A stretch of DNA of 64,000 nt from Rhizobium sp. 18055 (GCF_902706285.1 NZ_CACSKD010000001.1:62001-126000), one strand, 5' to 3'; positions 38,152 to 47,593 are shown, numbered from the stretch's first letter. Made by a program: numbers and translations. Notes: generated from the sequence alone by a model not told the origin.

Positions 38152-39369
38152 TCACAGCCTATTCTCGTCTGCCAGGCGTGGCGCCTTTATCAGCAATGCG
38201 CCGCATGAGATCACCAGGATGATCAGGACGGCCAGCACCACGTTGACCAGTCCGAAGATATTGCCGGCAGCGCCGACCAGAATGACGGTGGCTGCGGCAA
38301 CTGCATAGGTGATCGCAGCATAGGTCGATGACAGCGCGCCGTGGTCTTTTGGAGACGCACCCTTTGTCAGGATCACCAGTGCCAGCCTGTAGGCAATCCC
38401 GATCCCGGCACCGAGAACGCCGAAGCCGGCGATGCCGATAATCTCGCTTCTCGCGAGTGCGCTGCCGAGGATCAGCAACAGCCCGAGCGCCATCGCATCG
38501 ACGCCGCTGAGGAACGGTGCAGATCTGGCGATGCGTTTGCTGCCGAGCTGGCTCGCCGCGCAGCAGATCAGCAGCACGATCATCCCCGCTGCCTTCACAC
38601 CCTGCATCCCCCGCTCTTCCAGGAAGCTCGGGAAGAAGGTGATGGCAAGGCTGATTGCGATCCAAGCGAGCGAACCGATGAAGATCGGGAACAGGTTGGC
38701 AGCAAGGGCGGTTCGAACCTTGCCCGCCTTCAGCGACACATCGCCGAATGCCTTGCGATTGGCCTTTCGCATCATCGCGAAAGTGATGAGCAGCGTCAGG
38801 AGGATTAGCATGCAGACAGAGGCATGCGCCTCGAATGTCCAGCTTATGGCGACCCGCTGTTCCAGAAGGGCGACGGATAGCTGGGAAAAGACGGTGCCGA
38901 CGACCGCGCCGACAAGATTGCCGGTTGCCGATAGCGAGCGTCCGCTGGCGCCGAACGCTGCCACCACCAGCGCCGCTGCGGGCCCGGTTCCCAGGCCGAC
39001 GGCGACCCCTGCCAGAGCTCTGCCGAACAGGATGCTTTCCTCAGATCCCCTTGCCAGGCTGAGGTCGGACAGAATGGCCGCAAGAACCGCAAGGCACAAC
39101 AGGACGGGAGACCAGCGGACGACGGATGGACGCGACAGGATTGCAAGGAAGACCACCTGAACGCTGACGTAACAGACGAAGGTCAGCGACATCGTCACCG
39201 GGGTAAAACCGAGCAACTGCCGGTAGACGGGCAGAAGCGGCGTCGTGGCGTTGGTCCCGGCCAAAAGCAGGCTGAATGTGAGGGCGGCGATCACGCCTTG
39301 GAAGATAGCCAGCCGGCGACGCTGCGGCACGGCTGCCGGATGCTGGTCGAAACCTGTAGAATGTTGCAC
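38152..39369 (-). CDS. MFS family transporter
   Basis: About 405 residues with twelve predicted membrane helices. The loop after helix 2-3 (ILSRPSVVRWSPVLLCL) and the glycine-rich helix GRALAGVAVGLGTGPAAALVVAAF fit drug- or sugar-type major facilitators. GTG 39369 was chosen just before the first cytosolic segment; the frame runs up to 39597, but that part has non-coding character. It is divergent from the ABC operon beginning at 39846 and faces the IS30 element with its 3' end. Substrate unknown. Confidence 0.83.
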   Translation of the reverse strand: MQHSTGFDQHPAAVPQRRRLAIFQGVIAALTFSLLLAGTNATTPLLPVYRQLLGFTPVTMSLTFVCYVSVQVVFLAILSRPSVVRWSPVLLCLAVLAAILSDLSLARGSEESILFGRALAGVAVGLGTGPAAALVVAAFGASGRSLSATGNLVGAVVGTVFSQLSVALLEQRVAISWTFEAHASVCMLILLTLLITFAMMRKANRKAFGDVSLKAGKVRTALAANLFPIFIGSLAWIAISLAITFFPSFLEERGMQGVKAAGMIVLLICCAASQLGSKRIARSAPFLSGVDAMALGLLLILGSALARSEIIGIAGFGVLGAGIGIAYRLALVILTKGASPKDHGALSSTYAAITYAVAAATVILVGAAGNIFGLVNVVLAVLIILVISCGALLIKAPRLADENRL

Positions 39370-39845
39370 GCGTTCGTCTCTGCATGGGAGGGTCGCATAT
39401 GACGCGACCTTATTGAAGAGCTCTCCGCCTGCGCTGCGCGCAAGCATAAAGCGGTTATCCCTCCTCCCAGCGGCGGCCGAAGCGCATGAAGGTGCGCCGT
39501 CAACCGAACCCAATAAGCCACATCGAAAGGCGAAACGGAAGCACGATCGTCCATTGTCCAAAGAAGCGATCGATATCGGCGTCATCAGCCGGACCATCGG
39601 CTCCTCGTGACGATGATCCAGTCGATGATCCAGGCCGCAATTGCTGCCGAAGCATCGATGCAGCCTGCCCTCTTCCCCTCTCAGCCGATCGAACGACTGC
39701 CGATGACGGTTTCACATCGACATCAACGAATTCCGGGCTATCCACCAATCTGATCGCTCCGCAGCAAACGCTGTCATCTAACTGTAAAGTAAACGTTCTA
39801 GTTACCTCCTGAACGAATTGCACACCCGTGCAACAGGAGTTGCAA
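39370..39845. other. intergenic region between MFS gene and ABC transporter operon
   Basis: 476 bases. Open frames on both strands (for example 39500-39823 leftward) resemble no family and have poor composition, so they were not called. Close to the ABC start, GTAA (39789) and TTAC (39802) flank AACGTT in a weak inverted repeat that may be an operator. Nothing else was recognised. Confidence 0.45.
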
Positions 39846-40976
39846 ATGGACGACGGCTCTTTTCTGGAGCTAAATTCTGTGGCTTGCCGTTACGGCACGA
39901 CGCAGGTTTTGAACGATATAAATCTGACCATAGCGCGCGGCGAGTTCGTGGCGCTGCTCGGCTCGTCCGGTTGCGGGAAGACGACGCTGCTGCGGGTGCT
40001 GGCAGGCTTCATCGCGCCGACATCGGGCAAGGTGAGCGTGCGCCACCGCGACGTGACGCATCTGCCGCCCGACAAGCGCGGCATGGCGCTGGTGTTCCAA
40101 TCCTACGCGCTCTGGCCGCACATGACGGTGGCGCAGAACATCGGCTACGGTCTGAAGCTGAAGCGGGTTCCGCGCGCCGAGATCGCAACACGCGTTGCGG
40201 CAATGCAGAGCCTGCTCGGGCTTGATGGGCTTGGCGAGCGCAAGCCTGCGGCTCTCTCCGGCGGCCAGCGCCAGCGCGTTGCGCTGGGGCGTGCGCTGGC
40301 GGTCGATCCCGAGATCCTGCTGCTCGACGAGCCGCTTTCCAATCTCGATGCCCGTATCCGCCTCACCGTCCGCCACGAGCTGCGCGCACTGCAGAAGCGT
40401 CTCGGCATCACCGCCGTTCATGTCACCCACGATCGCGAGGAGGCGATGGTGATGGCCGACAAGATCGTCATTCTGAATGCCGGCCAGATTGCCCAGCAGG
40501 GCACGCCTGAGGAAGTCTACAATCGCCCGGCCTCGGCCTTCGTCGCCGCCTTCATGGGTGCCGAGAACGTGCTGTCGCTGGTCGGTGCGCCGCAGGGTGA
40601 AAGCTTCGTCATTGAGGCCGGCCCCGTCAATGCCGCGGGCAGCGTGCCGCTGATGGGGCGTCCGCTTGGCCACGGCGCCGTCGAAGCCCGCTTCCGCCCG
40701 GAGGCCGCCCAGATTGTAAGCGTCGATACCCCGGTCGTCAGCCCCGGCGTGACGCTCGATGGCCAGATCACAGCGGTCAGCTATCCCGGCGGCCACTGGC
40801 GCCATGCCGTTCGTGTCGGTGATCGCGAGATCATGGCCGATGCAACGCGTGCCTTCGAGCCGGGCGAGCGCGTGCGCGTCCATGTCGCGGCAGATGCACT
40901 GTTTCTCTTCAATTCGCCCGGTCATCAGCCGGCACACGCCATTTCCCCGGCACTACCGGGGAAAGTCCGCGCCTGA
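39846..40976 (+). CDS. ABC transporter ATP-binding protein (Fe3+/spermidine/phosphonate type)
   Basis: 376 residues. It has Walker A GSSGCGKTT, signature LSGGQRQRVALGRAL, Walker B ILLLDEPLSNLD, the switch histidine in HVTHDREEAM, and a C-terminal TOBE domain (about 280-360). This is the PotA/FbpC/PhnT group. ATG 39846 has AGGAG six bases upstream; GTG 39828 in the same frame would add six residues. It is the first gene of a four-gene importer. Confidence 0.93.
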   Translation: MDDGSFLELNSVACRYGTTQVLNDINLTIARGEFVALLGSSGCGKTTLLRVLAGFIAPTSGKVSVRHRDVTHLPPDKRGMALVFQSYALWPHMTVAQNIGYGLKLKRVPRAEIATRVAAMQSLLGLDGLGERKPAALSGGQRQRVALGRALAVDPEILLLDEPLSNLDARIRLTVRHELRALQKRLGITAVHVTHDREEAMVMADKIVILNAGQIAQQGTPEEVYNRPASAFVAAFMGAENVLSLVGAPQGESFVIEAGPVNAAGSVPLMGRPLGHGAVEARFRPEAAQIVSVDTPVVSPGVTLDGQITAVSYPGGHWRHAVRVGDREIMADATRAFEPGERVRVHVAADALFLFNSPGHQPAHAISPALPGKVRA

Positions 40977-41030
40977 CTTTTACAGCCTGACCTTTTGAAA
41001 ACCTGATCTTTAAAAACAAGGAGAAGCCCC

Positions 41031-42164
41031 ATGCAGAGACTGACGTATGCCGCAATCGCCATCGCTCTCGCGACGCTCCCGGTAAAGGCCGAAGAGCTGA
41101 CGGTTGCCACCGCCGGCGACCAGAACATGGTTGATTACATCAACCAGTATCTCGGCCCGTTGTTCGAAAAAGCCAACCCGGGCGATACCGTTCGTGCCGT
41201 CGGCACCGGCCCCGGTGATTCCGGCTCGCAGAAGATCCTCGAGCGTTTCGACGCGCAGGCCGCTGCCGACAGCAAGACCTGGGACGTCGACGTTGCCGTC
41301 GTGCACGAAAAGTTCGTCGGCCCGATGGTCCAGAAGGGCTATCTCGACAAGTATCGCAACGACATCGCCACCGGCAAGCTGGTCACCCGCAGTAATGCCG
41401 AGAACGCGCTCGGCTCGAATGTCGGCGGCTACGTCATGCCGATGTTCAACAGCCAGACGGCGATCGCCTACAATCCGGCGCTCGTTCCAAACCCGCCGAA
41501 GAGCTACGCGGAACTGGCGGAATGGGCCAAGGCCCACCCGAAGCAGTTCGGCTATAACGGCATCAAGGGCGGCGCATCGGGCGTCAGCTTCGTCATGGGC
41601 TGGGTCTATGCCTTCGGCGCCGGCGATGCCAACAACCTGATGACGGGTCCATTCAAGCAGGAAGAGACGACGAAGTGGGACGGCGCCTTCAAGAGCCTTG
41701 CCGACTTCACCAAGAACGCGACGCTGACACCCGGCAATGCCGGCACGCTCGACCTCCTGAGCCGTGGCGAAATCGCCATGGGCCCTGTTTGGGTCGATAT
41801 GTTCTACTCGTGGCAGGCCAATGGCCAGTTGCCGCCTGAGATGAAGCTGGTGCTGCCGGCCCCTGGCATGCCTGGTCAGCCGATGCACTACGTCGTTCCT
41901 GAAAAGTCCGGCCACAAGGCGCTCGCCGAAAAGTTCATCGCGCTCGCCACCAGCCCGGAAGTTCAGGCCGAAGGCATCGTCAAGCGTTTCAACTGGTATC
42001 CCGGCATCGACGCCAACTTCGTCAAGCCGAAGCTCGACGAGGCGACCTGGAACAAGCTGTTCGTCGATATCACCCCGGAAGATCTCGCCAACAACGGCAA
42101 GCCCTTCCCGATCGCGCCTTACAACACCGCGATCCTCGAAGCCTACGAAAAGTCTGTGAAGTAG
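41031..42164 (+). CDS. ABC transporter periplasmic substrate-binding protein
   Basis: 377 residues with a Sec signal peptide (RLTYAAIAIALATLPVKA, cleaved near 20). The mature protein begins EELTVATAGDQNMVDYINQY and has the extracellular solute-binding fold of the PotD/FbpA/aminoethylphosphonate group (YVMPMFNSQTAIAYNPALVP; GEIAMGPVWVDMFY; SGHKALAEKFIALATSPE). GGAG precedes the start. It serves the transporter encoded around it. The ligand could be a polyamine, sugar alcohol, phosphonate or iron chelate; the sequence does not decide. Confidence 0.92.
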   Translation: MQRLTYAAIAIALATLPVKAEELTVATAGDQNMVDYINQYLGPLFEKANPGDTVRAVGTGPGDSGSQKILERFDAQAAADSKTWDVDVAVVHEKFVGPMVQKGYLDKYRNDIATGKLVTRSNAENALGSNVGGYVMPMFNSQTAIAYNPALVPNPPKSYAELAEWAKAHPKQFGYNGIKGGASGVSFVMGWVYAFGAGDANNLMTGPFKQEETTKWDGAFKSLADFTKNATLTPGNAGTLDLLSRGEIAMGPVWVDMFYSWQANGQLPPEMKLVLPAPGMPGQPMHYVVPEKSGHKALAEKFIALATSPEVQAEGIVKRFNWYPGIDANFVKPKLDEATWNKLFVDITPEDLANNGKPFPIAPYNTAILEAYEKSVK

Positions 42165-42171
42165 CAGAATA

Positions 42172-42350
42172 GTCTTCTTCTCCCCCGCGGGGAGAAGATG
42201 GCCCGAAGGGCAGGTGCAACTCGTTGCGCCGGGGATGAGGGGGCATTACCGGCATCGCCCTTGCTTGCGCGCGGTCGTTCGCTTCTATCGTCGCTCACCC
42301 CCTCATCTGTCCTATCGGACATCTTCTCCCCGCCGGGGAGAAGAGAAGTA
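42172..42350. repeat. rhizobial palindromic intergenic repeat element
   Basis: Located between the binding-protein and permease genes. It opens with CTTCTCCCCCGCGGGGAGAAG (as CTTCTCCCC and GGGGAGAAG arms around 42176-42196) and closes with CTTCTCCCC and GGGGAGAAG arms at about 42323-42345, with GCGCCGGGGATGAGGGGG and CCCCCTCATCTGTC between. This arrangement is typical of the RIME-like mosaic repeats scattered through Rhizobiales genomes. It may dampen read-through or stabilise the upstream mRNA. Confidence 0.75.
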
Positions 42351-42377
42351 CCCACCCTCGCCTCTCAAGGTCGAACC

Positions 42378-43202
42378 ATGTCCAAACGCCTTCTCGGTCT
42401 CCTGCTCGTCCTGCCTGCCCTGGCGGTGATCGCGGCGCTGTTCATTCTGCCGCTGATCATGTCGGCGGTCGGGGCTTTCAAGGTCGAAGGCGGCGCCTTC
42501 GGCTTCGGCAATTTCGTCAAGACCTTCGATCTCTACACAAACGACATCGTCTTCACCGTCGTCATCGTCAGCCTGTCGACCGTGCTGATCGGCATCGGAT
42601 CGATTGCCATCGGCGGCTATCTGACGCTCGGCGAGCATCCCGTCGCGGTCGCCATCCTGCGCTGGCTCTATCGCTGGCCAATGTTCATTCCGTTCATCGT
42701 CGTCGGCCAGATCCTGCGCACCTTCCTGTCGAAGAACGGCATGATGAACAACACCGCCGTCAGCCTCGGCCTGATATCGCCGCTCGACACCGTCAGCTTT
42801 CTCGACTGGCGCGGCATCGTCATCGCCTTCGTCTGGAAGCAGACGCCCTTCGTGGCACTCTTGGTGGCCGGCGCCATGGCCTCGATCAACCGCGACACGA
42901 TTGAAGCCGCCCGCAATCTCGGTGCATCGAAGCTGCGACTGCTGTTCGAGATCATCGTGCCGCAGGTGGCGGTCACCCTCACCGTCGGTCTGATCCTGTC
43001 CTTCGTCACGATGATGTCGGTGCTGTCGGTGCCGCTGATGATCAACGCCCAGTCGCCGACCATGCTGACGGCCGACATCGCCTTCAGGGTCAACGCCTAT
43101 GGCGACTACGGCGTTGCCAATGCGCTCGGGCTGGTCTCCCTCGCCCTCGCCTCGTCGGTTGCCTGGGTCTATCTTCGTCAAAGCCTCAAGGAACGCGCAT
43201 GA
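42378..43202 (+). CDS. ABC transporter permease (first)
   Basis: 274 residues and about six membrane helices. The coupling EAA-loop reads ASINRDTIEAARNLGASKLRLLFEIIVPQ, seen here in parts RDTIEAARNLGASKL and FEIIVPQ. This is the PotB/PhnU-type permease. ATG 42378 lies just after the repeat element, with AAGG upstream; the frame extends left through the repeat but that is not coding. It overlaps the second permease by four bases. Confidence 0.92.
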   Translation: MSKRLLGLLLVLPALAVIAALFILPLIMSAVGAFKVEGGAFGFGNFVKTFDLYTNDIVFTVVIVSLSTVLIGIGSIAIGGYLTLGEHPVAVAILRWLYRWPMFIPFIVVGQILRTFLSKNGMMNNTAVSLGLISPLDTVSFLDWRGIVIAFVWKQTPFVALLVAGAMASINRDTIEAARNLGASKLRLLFEIIVPQVAVTLTVGLILSFVTMMSVLSVPLMINAQSPTMLTADIAFRVNAYGDYGVANALGLVSLALASSVAWVYLRQSLKERA

Positions 43203-44035
43203 CCCGCTCGGCTTCGCAATCACGATCCGTTATCGCCGCCCTGTGGTGGGTGCCGCGCGGCATCGTCTTCGGTTTGATGGCTTTCTTCATCTTCGGGCCA
43301 CTGGCCAACCTGCTGCTGTGGACCGTCGCCGAAAAATGGTATTTCCCCCACAGCTTTCCGCTGGAATACGGCTTCAGCTCCTGGGTCAAGGTGTTTGCCC
43401 CACGCAGCGGCGCGCTGGATTCGCTGCGCAATTCGCTGGTGGTGGCCGTCCTCACAGTCGCGGTATCACTGCTGCTCGCCATCCCGGCCGGATACGCGCT
43501 GGCTCGGCTGAAGCTGCCCCTGCGCGGGTTGATCCTGCTCGCCTTTCTGATCCCGCAGGCGTTTCCGAACCTGACGGTCTACGTCAATGTCGCGCGCATC
43601 TTCTACGAGATCGGCCTCAACGGCACGATCCCCGGCGTGGTGCTGGTGCATGTCTCGCATGGTCTGGTCTACGCCGTGTGGATCGCAACGGCCGCATTTT
43701 CGGCGATCGACGTCGAACTCGAACAGGCGGCGCGCTCATCGGGCGCCGGCGCTTTCCGCGCCTTCCTCGATATCACCCTACCGCTGGCGGCCCCCGGCCT
43801 GATGGCGAGCGCGATCTTCGTGTTTCTCGAAAGCCTCGATGAGTTCACCGGCAGCTATTTCGTCGGCGCGCCCGATGTCAACATGCTGCCGCTGCTGCTT
43901 TACACGGCAGGCTCCGGCGGCAACTATCAGGTCGCCTCGATCACGGCGCTGCTGTTGCTGGTCCCGTCGCTGGTCTTCATGTTCATCGTCGAGCGCTTCC
44001 TGAAAGCGGACGTTCTCTCGCGCGTCGGACACTAA
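43199..44035 (+). CDS. ABC transporter permease (second)
   Basis: 278 residues, about six membrane helices, PotC/PhnV type. The coupling loop is ELEQAARSSGAGAFRAFLDITLPLAAPG, seen in parts ELEQAARSSGAGAF and DITLPLAAPG. ATG 43199 is inside the stop of the first permease. A strong terminator follows 14 bases after its stop, so it ends the operon. Confidence 0.92.
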   Translation: MTRSASQSRSVIAALWWVPRGIVFGLMAFFIFGPLANLLLWTVAEKWYFPHSFPLEYGFSSWVKVFAPRSGALDSLRNSLVVAVLTVAVSLLLAIPAGYALARLKLPLRGLILLAFLIPQAFPNLTVYVNVARIFYEIGLNGTIPGVVLVHVSHGLVYAVWIATAAFSAIDVELEQAARSSGAGAFRAFLDITLPLAAPGLMASAIFVFLESLDEFTGSYFVGAPDVNMLPLLLYTAGSGGNYQVASITALLLLVPSLVFMFIVERFLKADVLSRVGH

Positions 44036-44048
44036 TGTCCGAAACGAC

Positions 44049-44078
44049 AGCACGGCGGGACTTGCGTCCCGCCGTGCT
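44049..44078 (+). terminator. strong hairpin terminator after the ABC operon
   Basis: A perfect 12-base stem, AGCACGGCGGGA (44049-44060) with TCCCGCCGTGCT (44067-44078), six-base loop, followed by TCATTTGG. It sits between the ABC operon and the convergent hydrolase gene and can serve both. Confidence 0.85.
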
Positions 44079-44107
44079 TCATTTGGTGCTTATTCCAGCC
44101 CTGTAGA

Positions 44108-45103
44108 TCAGGCCTTGATGAAGGCGAGCAGATCGGCGTTGATCACATCGGCATGGGTGGTCAGCATGCCATGCGGATAGCCGGCATAGACCTTGAGCGT
44201 GCTGTTCTTCAGCAGCTTGGCCTGCAGCATAACGGCATCCTTGAAGGGAACGATCTGGTCGTCATCGCCCTGGGTGACCAGAGTCGGTACGGTGATCGCC
44301 TTCAGGTCTTCGGTCTGGTCGGTCTCGGAGAAGGCCTTGATGCCATCGTAATGCGCCTTGGCGCTGCCCATCATGCCCTGACGCCACCAATTGTCGATGA
44401 TGCCCTGCGAGACTTTCGCATCCGGCCGGTTGAAGCCGTAGAACGGACCTGCGGCGAGATCGATGAAGAACTGGGCGCGATTGGCGGCAAGTGCGGCGCG
44501 CAGGCCGTCGAACACTGCCATCGGCAGGCCATCAGGGTTGCTCGCGGTCTTCAGCATCAGCGGCGGAACGGCGCTGACGAGGATCGCCTTGGCGACCCGG
44601 CCCTGCGGCTGGCCATAACGGGCAACGTAGCGGGCGACTTCACCGCCGCCGGTCGAGTGACCGATATGCACGGCGTTGCGCAGGTTCAGATGCTCAGCAA
44701 CAGCAGACGCATCGGCGGCGTAATGGTCCATATCATGGCCTTCGCTCACCTGAGCGGAGCGTCCGTGGCCGCGGCGGTCATGGGCGACGACGCGGTAGCC
44801 GTTTGCCAGGAAGAACAGCATCTGCGCGTCCCAATCATCCGACGACAGCGGCCAGCCGTGGTGGAAGACGATCGGCTGTGCGTCCTTGGGACCCCAGTCC
44901 TTGTAGAAGATTTCGACGCCATCTTTGGTTTTTACAAATGCTTCGGCCATGGGGCTTGCTCCTTTGGGTGTTTGGACGGTCTTGGTCTTTTTCTCTGCTG
45001 CCAGGGCTGGTGCGGCCATGACAAGCGAAACGGATGCGCCGGCGATCAGAGCCTGCCGGCGAGAGATCGGAAGGGAAAATTCACGGGTCACGATAGGCTC
45101 CAT
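44108..45103 (-). CDS. alpha/beta hydrolase (non-heme chloroperoxidase/arylesterase type), Tat-exported
   Basis: 331 residues. The N-terminus carries a twin-arginine signal ([20 protein letters not shown], cut after ALAA near 36). The mature enzyme has [15 protein letters not shown] (oxyanion region), [11 protein letters not shown], the nucleophile elbow [10 protein letters not shown] (Ser), [12 protein letters not shown] (Asp region) and YPHGML (His). These are features of chloroperoxidase-like esterases. It would act in the periplasm, which is less usual for the family. Substrate unknown. It stands alone, convergent with the ABC operon. Confidence 0.9.
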   Translation of the reverse strand: MEPIVTREFSLPISRRQALIAGASVSLVMAAPALAAEKKTKTVQTPKGASPMAEAFVKTKDGVEIFYKDWGPKDAQPIVFHHGWPLSSDDWDAQMLFFLANGYRVVAHDRRGHGRSAQVSEGHDMDHYAADASAVAEHLNLRNAVHIGHSTGGGEVARYVARYGQPQGRVAKAILVSAVPPLMLKTASNPDGLPMAVFDGLRAALAANRAQFFIDLAAGPFYGFNRPDAKVSQGIIDNWWRQGMMGSAKAHYDGIKAFSETDQTEDLKAITVPTLVTQGDDDQIVPFKDAVMLQAKLLKNSTLKVYAGYPHGMLTTHADVINADLLAFIKA

Positions 45104-45409
45104 CTCGGATTTCTGCGCGCTGCGGCAGCGCGTGTTGATGCGGACACCCTAGATGTGCGGCTGGCGCCATTATTGTCGTTTTCTTTGACGTTTGGATATT
45201 CGCGTCGAAAACGCACGCATGGCACTCGGGAGACAAGCCCCTGCGGCTCCGATGCGGGCTATCCGGTTGAGCCGGGAAACCTATCTCCCTCCTCCGCGTT
45301 TCTATGGGGAGGACACACCTTGACCGGCGATCGGTTGCGCACCACCTATCTCTCAAGGTCGTTCGACCAATTCATCGCGCCACAAGCGCAGACCCGACAG
45401 GAGAAGCTC
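45104..45409. other. intergenic region between hydrolase and small-protein genes
   Basis: 306 bases between divergent genes. Small self-complementary runs occur (GCGCTGCGGCAGCGCG near 45118). GGAAAC at 45275 and CGTT at 45297 are separated by 16 bases, near but not equal to the alphaproteobacterial general-stress promoter pattern. No gene is seen. Confidence 0.4.
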
Positions 45410-45652
45410 ATGCAAATAACCTACCATGTAGGACAGCACGATGGCGGCTATGCCTACCGCCTCGGCGATGTCTGGTCGGAAACCTTCCCGACCCACGATG
45501 CAGCCCTTTCGGCCGCCAAGCTGGTGGCCGGCCGTCAGCACCTGGAGGGCCGTGATGCGGAAATCCAGTATCAGGTGGCCGATGGCTCGTGGCAGACCGA
45601 ACATGCCAGCGGCGGCGATCGTCCTGAAACGAATGTGGTCGATGACGCGTGA
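45410..45652 (+). CDS. DUF2188-like small protein (80 aa)
   Basis: 80 residues. ATG 45410 has ACAGGAG seven bases upstream. The pattern ITYHVGQHDGGYAYRLGDVW, then THDAALSAAKLVAGRQHLEG and QYQVADGSWQTE, resembles the small DUF2188 beta-alpha-beta fold, whose members are often found among stress genes. It is not secreted. It is first of three small genes on the same strand. Function unknown; the family match is a judgement by eye. Confidence 0.7.
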   Translation: MQITYHVGQHDGGYAYRLGDVWSETFPTHDAALSAAKLVAGRQHLEGRDAEIQYQVADGSWQTEHASGGDRPETNVVDDA

Positions 45653-45728
45653 CGAGCGCAGCAACGCTTTGAAAAATTCAGCGGGGCCATGGCAGTTCGC
45701 CTCCCCCGCACAGAAAGGAACAATAATT

Positions 45729-45926
45729 ATGATCAGTCTTGAAGACGCCTTGGTGGTCTCAGGCGAACGCGTTGCCGATTGCCGGGACGCGCTCGATCAG
45801 GAATTTACCGATATCATCGGCCTTGCCGAGGAAAACGGCTTCACCCGGAAGGAAATCCTGGTGGCGCTGAGCGAGTTGACCGCCCGGGAGCTCTCGGCCC
45901 TACCCGATATGCCGAGCCTGCATTGA
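45729..45926 (+). CDS. small acidic unknown protein (65 aa)
   Basis: 65 residues from ATG 45729, with AAAGGAA upstream. It begins MISLEDALVVSGERVADCRD and is predicted all-helical and acidic, with no membrane segment. A strong hairpin follows 22 bases after the stop. The family was not recognised. It lies 76 bases after the DUF2188-like gene and may be co-transcribed with it. Confidence 0.65.
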   Translation: MISLEDALVVSGERVADCRDALDQEFTDIIGLAEENGFTRKEILVALSELTARELSALPDMPSLH

Positions 45927-45947
45927 TCCCTAGACCGCACAGCGATC

Positions 45948-45975
45948 GGCTGGCCTCTTCCGTGAGAGGCCAGCC
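45948..45975 (+). terminator. hairpin terminator
   Basis: A perfect 11-base stem, GGCTGGCCTCT (45948-45958) with AGAGGCCAGCC (45965-45975), six-base loop, followed by GGCTTTCATTC. It ends the 45410-45926 transcript. Confidence 0.8.
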
Positions 45976-46100
45976 GGCTTTCATTCGGGAAAATACCACC
46001 GAAAGCCGTTCGTCCAAGTCCGCTCCTAAGGTACAATACGCGTGCGTGCGGCTGTGACACTCTGTATCGATAAACCGCAGCCACGAAAGGGCAACATCCG

Positions 46101-46298
46101 ATGACCGAAGACCTTACACGCGCAGAGCTCGAGACCCGCATTGCCGAGGTCAGCGAAAACCTTCGGACGTTGATCGAACAGGCAGCCGCCGTCAGTGGTG
46201 CTGCCGATGAAGAGCGCATCGATGGTCGTATCGAGGAACAGCAGCAACTCTACGAACTGCTGGTCAGCAAGCGCGACGCGATCGATCAGGCGAAATGA
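46101..46298 (+). CDS. small helical/coiled-coil unknown protein (65 aa)
   Basis: 65 residues from ATG 46101: MTEDLTRAELETRIAEVSEN at the start, then RIDGRIEEQQQLYELLVSKR. Heptad-like spacing of hydrophobics suggests a short coiled coil. Acidic N-terminus, no membrane segment. GAAAGGGC is about 15 bases upstream of the start. The family was not recognised. It lies between a terminator and the reductase gene. Confidence 0.6.
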   Translation: MTEDLTRAELETRIAEVSENLRTLIEQAAAVSGAADEERIDGRIEEQQQLYELLVSKRDAIDQAK

Positions 46299-46354
46299 CG
46301 TGACCGGCAACAGCCGCATATCTGCATCTCTACTGAAAGCATAGGAGGCTACGC

Positions 46355-47332
46355 ATGCGCAGCGCAGTTCACTCGAGCTTTGGCGATCCGACCACCGTAT
46401 TGGTGATGGAAGAACGCCCTGTTCCGACACCGGGCCCCGGGCAGGTCAGGGTGAAAACGATCCTGTCGTCGATGCACAATCATGATCTGCTCACCGTCGC
46501 CGGAACCTATGGCTACAAGCCGGAGCTCCCGGCAATCGGCGGCAGCGAAGCGGTGGGCACCATCGACCTCCTAGGCGATGGCGTCGAGGACATTCGCATC
46601 GGCCAAAGAGTGTCGGCCGGAGGGCTGCATGGCGCATGGGCCGAGTATTTCATCGCCGAAGCGCATTCCGTGGTCCCGCTCCCCGACAGTATTTCCGACG
46701 AGACGGCGGCGCAGCTGATCGGGATGCCATTAAGTGCCCTGTTCCTGCTGAAATTCATCGAAGCGAAGTCCGGACAGTGGATCGTGCAAAACGCCGCCAC
46801 GGGCGCGGTTGCCAAGGTGATGGCGATGGTTGCACGGCAGCGCGGCATCAAGGTCATCAACCTTGTTCGCCGCCCGGAAGCCGTTGAGGAGCTTCGCGCG
46901 CTTGGCATCGAGAACGCCGTCGCCACGTCAAGTGCCAGCTGGCGCAGCGACATCGCAGCAATTGTCGGTGCGGAACCGATTGTCAGCGTGATCGACAGCG
47001 TCGGCGGCGAGGCCTCGGGCGAGCTGCTGTCGCTTGTCGGTGATGGAGGCATGCTGGTTTCGTTCGGTGGCATGTCGGGCAAACCGATGCAGATCTCGTC
47101 CGGCGACCTGATCTTCAAGCAGGCCATCGTCAAGGGCTTCTGGCTCAGCAAGCTGCTGCGCACCACGCCCCCGCAGGAGACCGGAGAACTGATCGCCGAG
47201 CTGGTCGGGCTCGTTGCCACCGGCGCCGTCACGCTTCAGGTCGGCGGTATCTTCGACATCCGGGACATTGCCAAAGCGGCGGCGGCAAGCAGCGAGAGCG
47301 GGCGAACCGGAAAAATATTGCTGCGACCATGA
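46355..47332 (+). CDS. MDR family zinc-independent reductase (quinone/2-enoyl thioester reductase type)
   Basis: 325 residues. A GroES-like N-terminal domain (LVMEERPVPTPGPGQVRVK; GGSEAVGTIDLLGDGV) is followed by a Rossmann domain with NAATGAVAKVMAMVARQRG. The structural and catalytic zinc ligands of alcohol dehydrogenases are absent, and the ETR-like WIVQNAATGAV segment suggests an NADPH-dependent enoyl-thioester or quinone reductase. AGGAG lies upstream of ATG 46355. Real substrate unknown. Confidence 0.88.
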   Translation: MRSAVHSSFGDPTTVLVMEERPVPTPGPGQVRVKTILSSMHNHDLLTVAGTYGYKPELPAIGGSEAVGTIDLLGDGVEDIRIGQRVSAGGLHGAWAEYFIAEAHSVVPLPDSISDETAAQLIGMPLSALFLLKFIEAKSGQWIVQNAATGAVAKVMAMVARQRGIKVINLVRRPEAVEELRALGIENAVATSSASWRSDIAAIVGAEPIVSVIDSVGGEASGELLSLVGDGGMLVSFGGMSGKPMQISSGDLIFKQAIVKGFWLSKLLRTTPPQETGELIAELVGLVATGAVTLQVGGIFDIRDIAKAAAASSESGRTGKILLRP

Positions 47333-47426
47333 TTGGATGAAGAGCTTTCTGTCGCGGGAGCGGATCGGCATCTCGATTTGGGATGCACGCATAGATCGCA
47401 TTCCGTCGTGGCCGCGAAACAGAAAG

Positions 47427-47453
47427 TTGACATTCGAGGGGCCAAGCTATAGG
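47427..47453 (+). promoter_or_regulatory. predicted cold-shock gene promoter
   Basis: TTGACA (47427-47432) and TATAGG (47448-47453) with a short 15-base spacer. The implied 5' leader of about 130 bases before the csp start fits the long leaders of cold-shock mRNAs. Confidence 0.4.
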
Positions 47454-47593
47454 AAACGGCCATCGATACTTTGTTTGCCGATTTTGTTTTTTGCTGCGCT
47501 TTGCGCTTCGTGATGAACTTCCCCTTCAAAAGTCGAAAAATACCCGCCGTGCGTCGCGCGGTGGTGATCAGAAATGCTATGAAAGGGTTTATC

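Noticed and set aside
39500..39823. Leftward 107-aa ORF between the MFS and ABC genes
   Set aside because: Composition is poor, there is no ribosome site or recognisable family, and it covers the likely promoter.
45275..45300. GGAAAC-N16-CGTT as a general-stress (EcfG/RpoE2) promoter before the small-protein genes
   Set aside because: The -35 has an extra A relative to GGAAC, and the match is too short to claim without transcript data.
44153..45652. 499-aa rightward frame through the hydrolase gene
   Set aside because: Only its last 80 codons (from 45410) have a ribosome site and coding character; the rest is antisense to the hydrolase.
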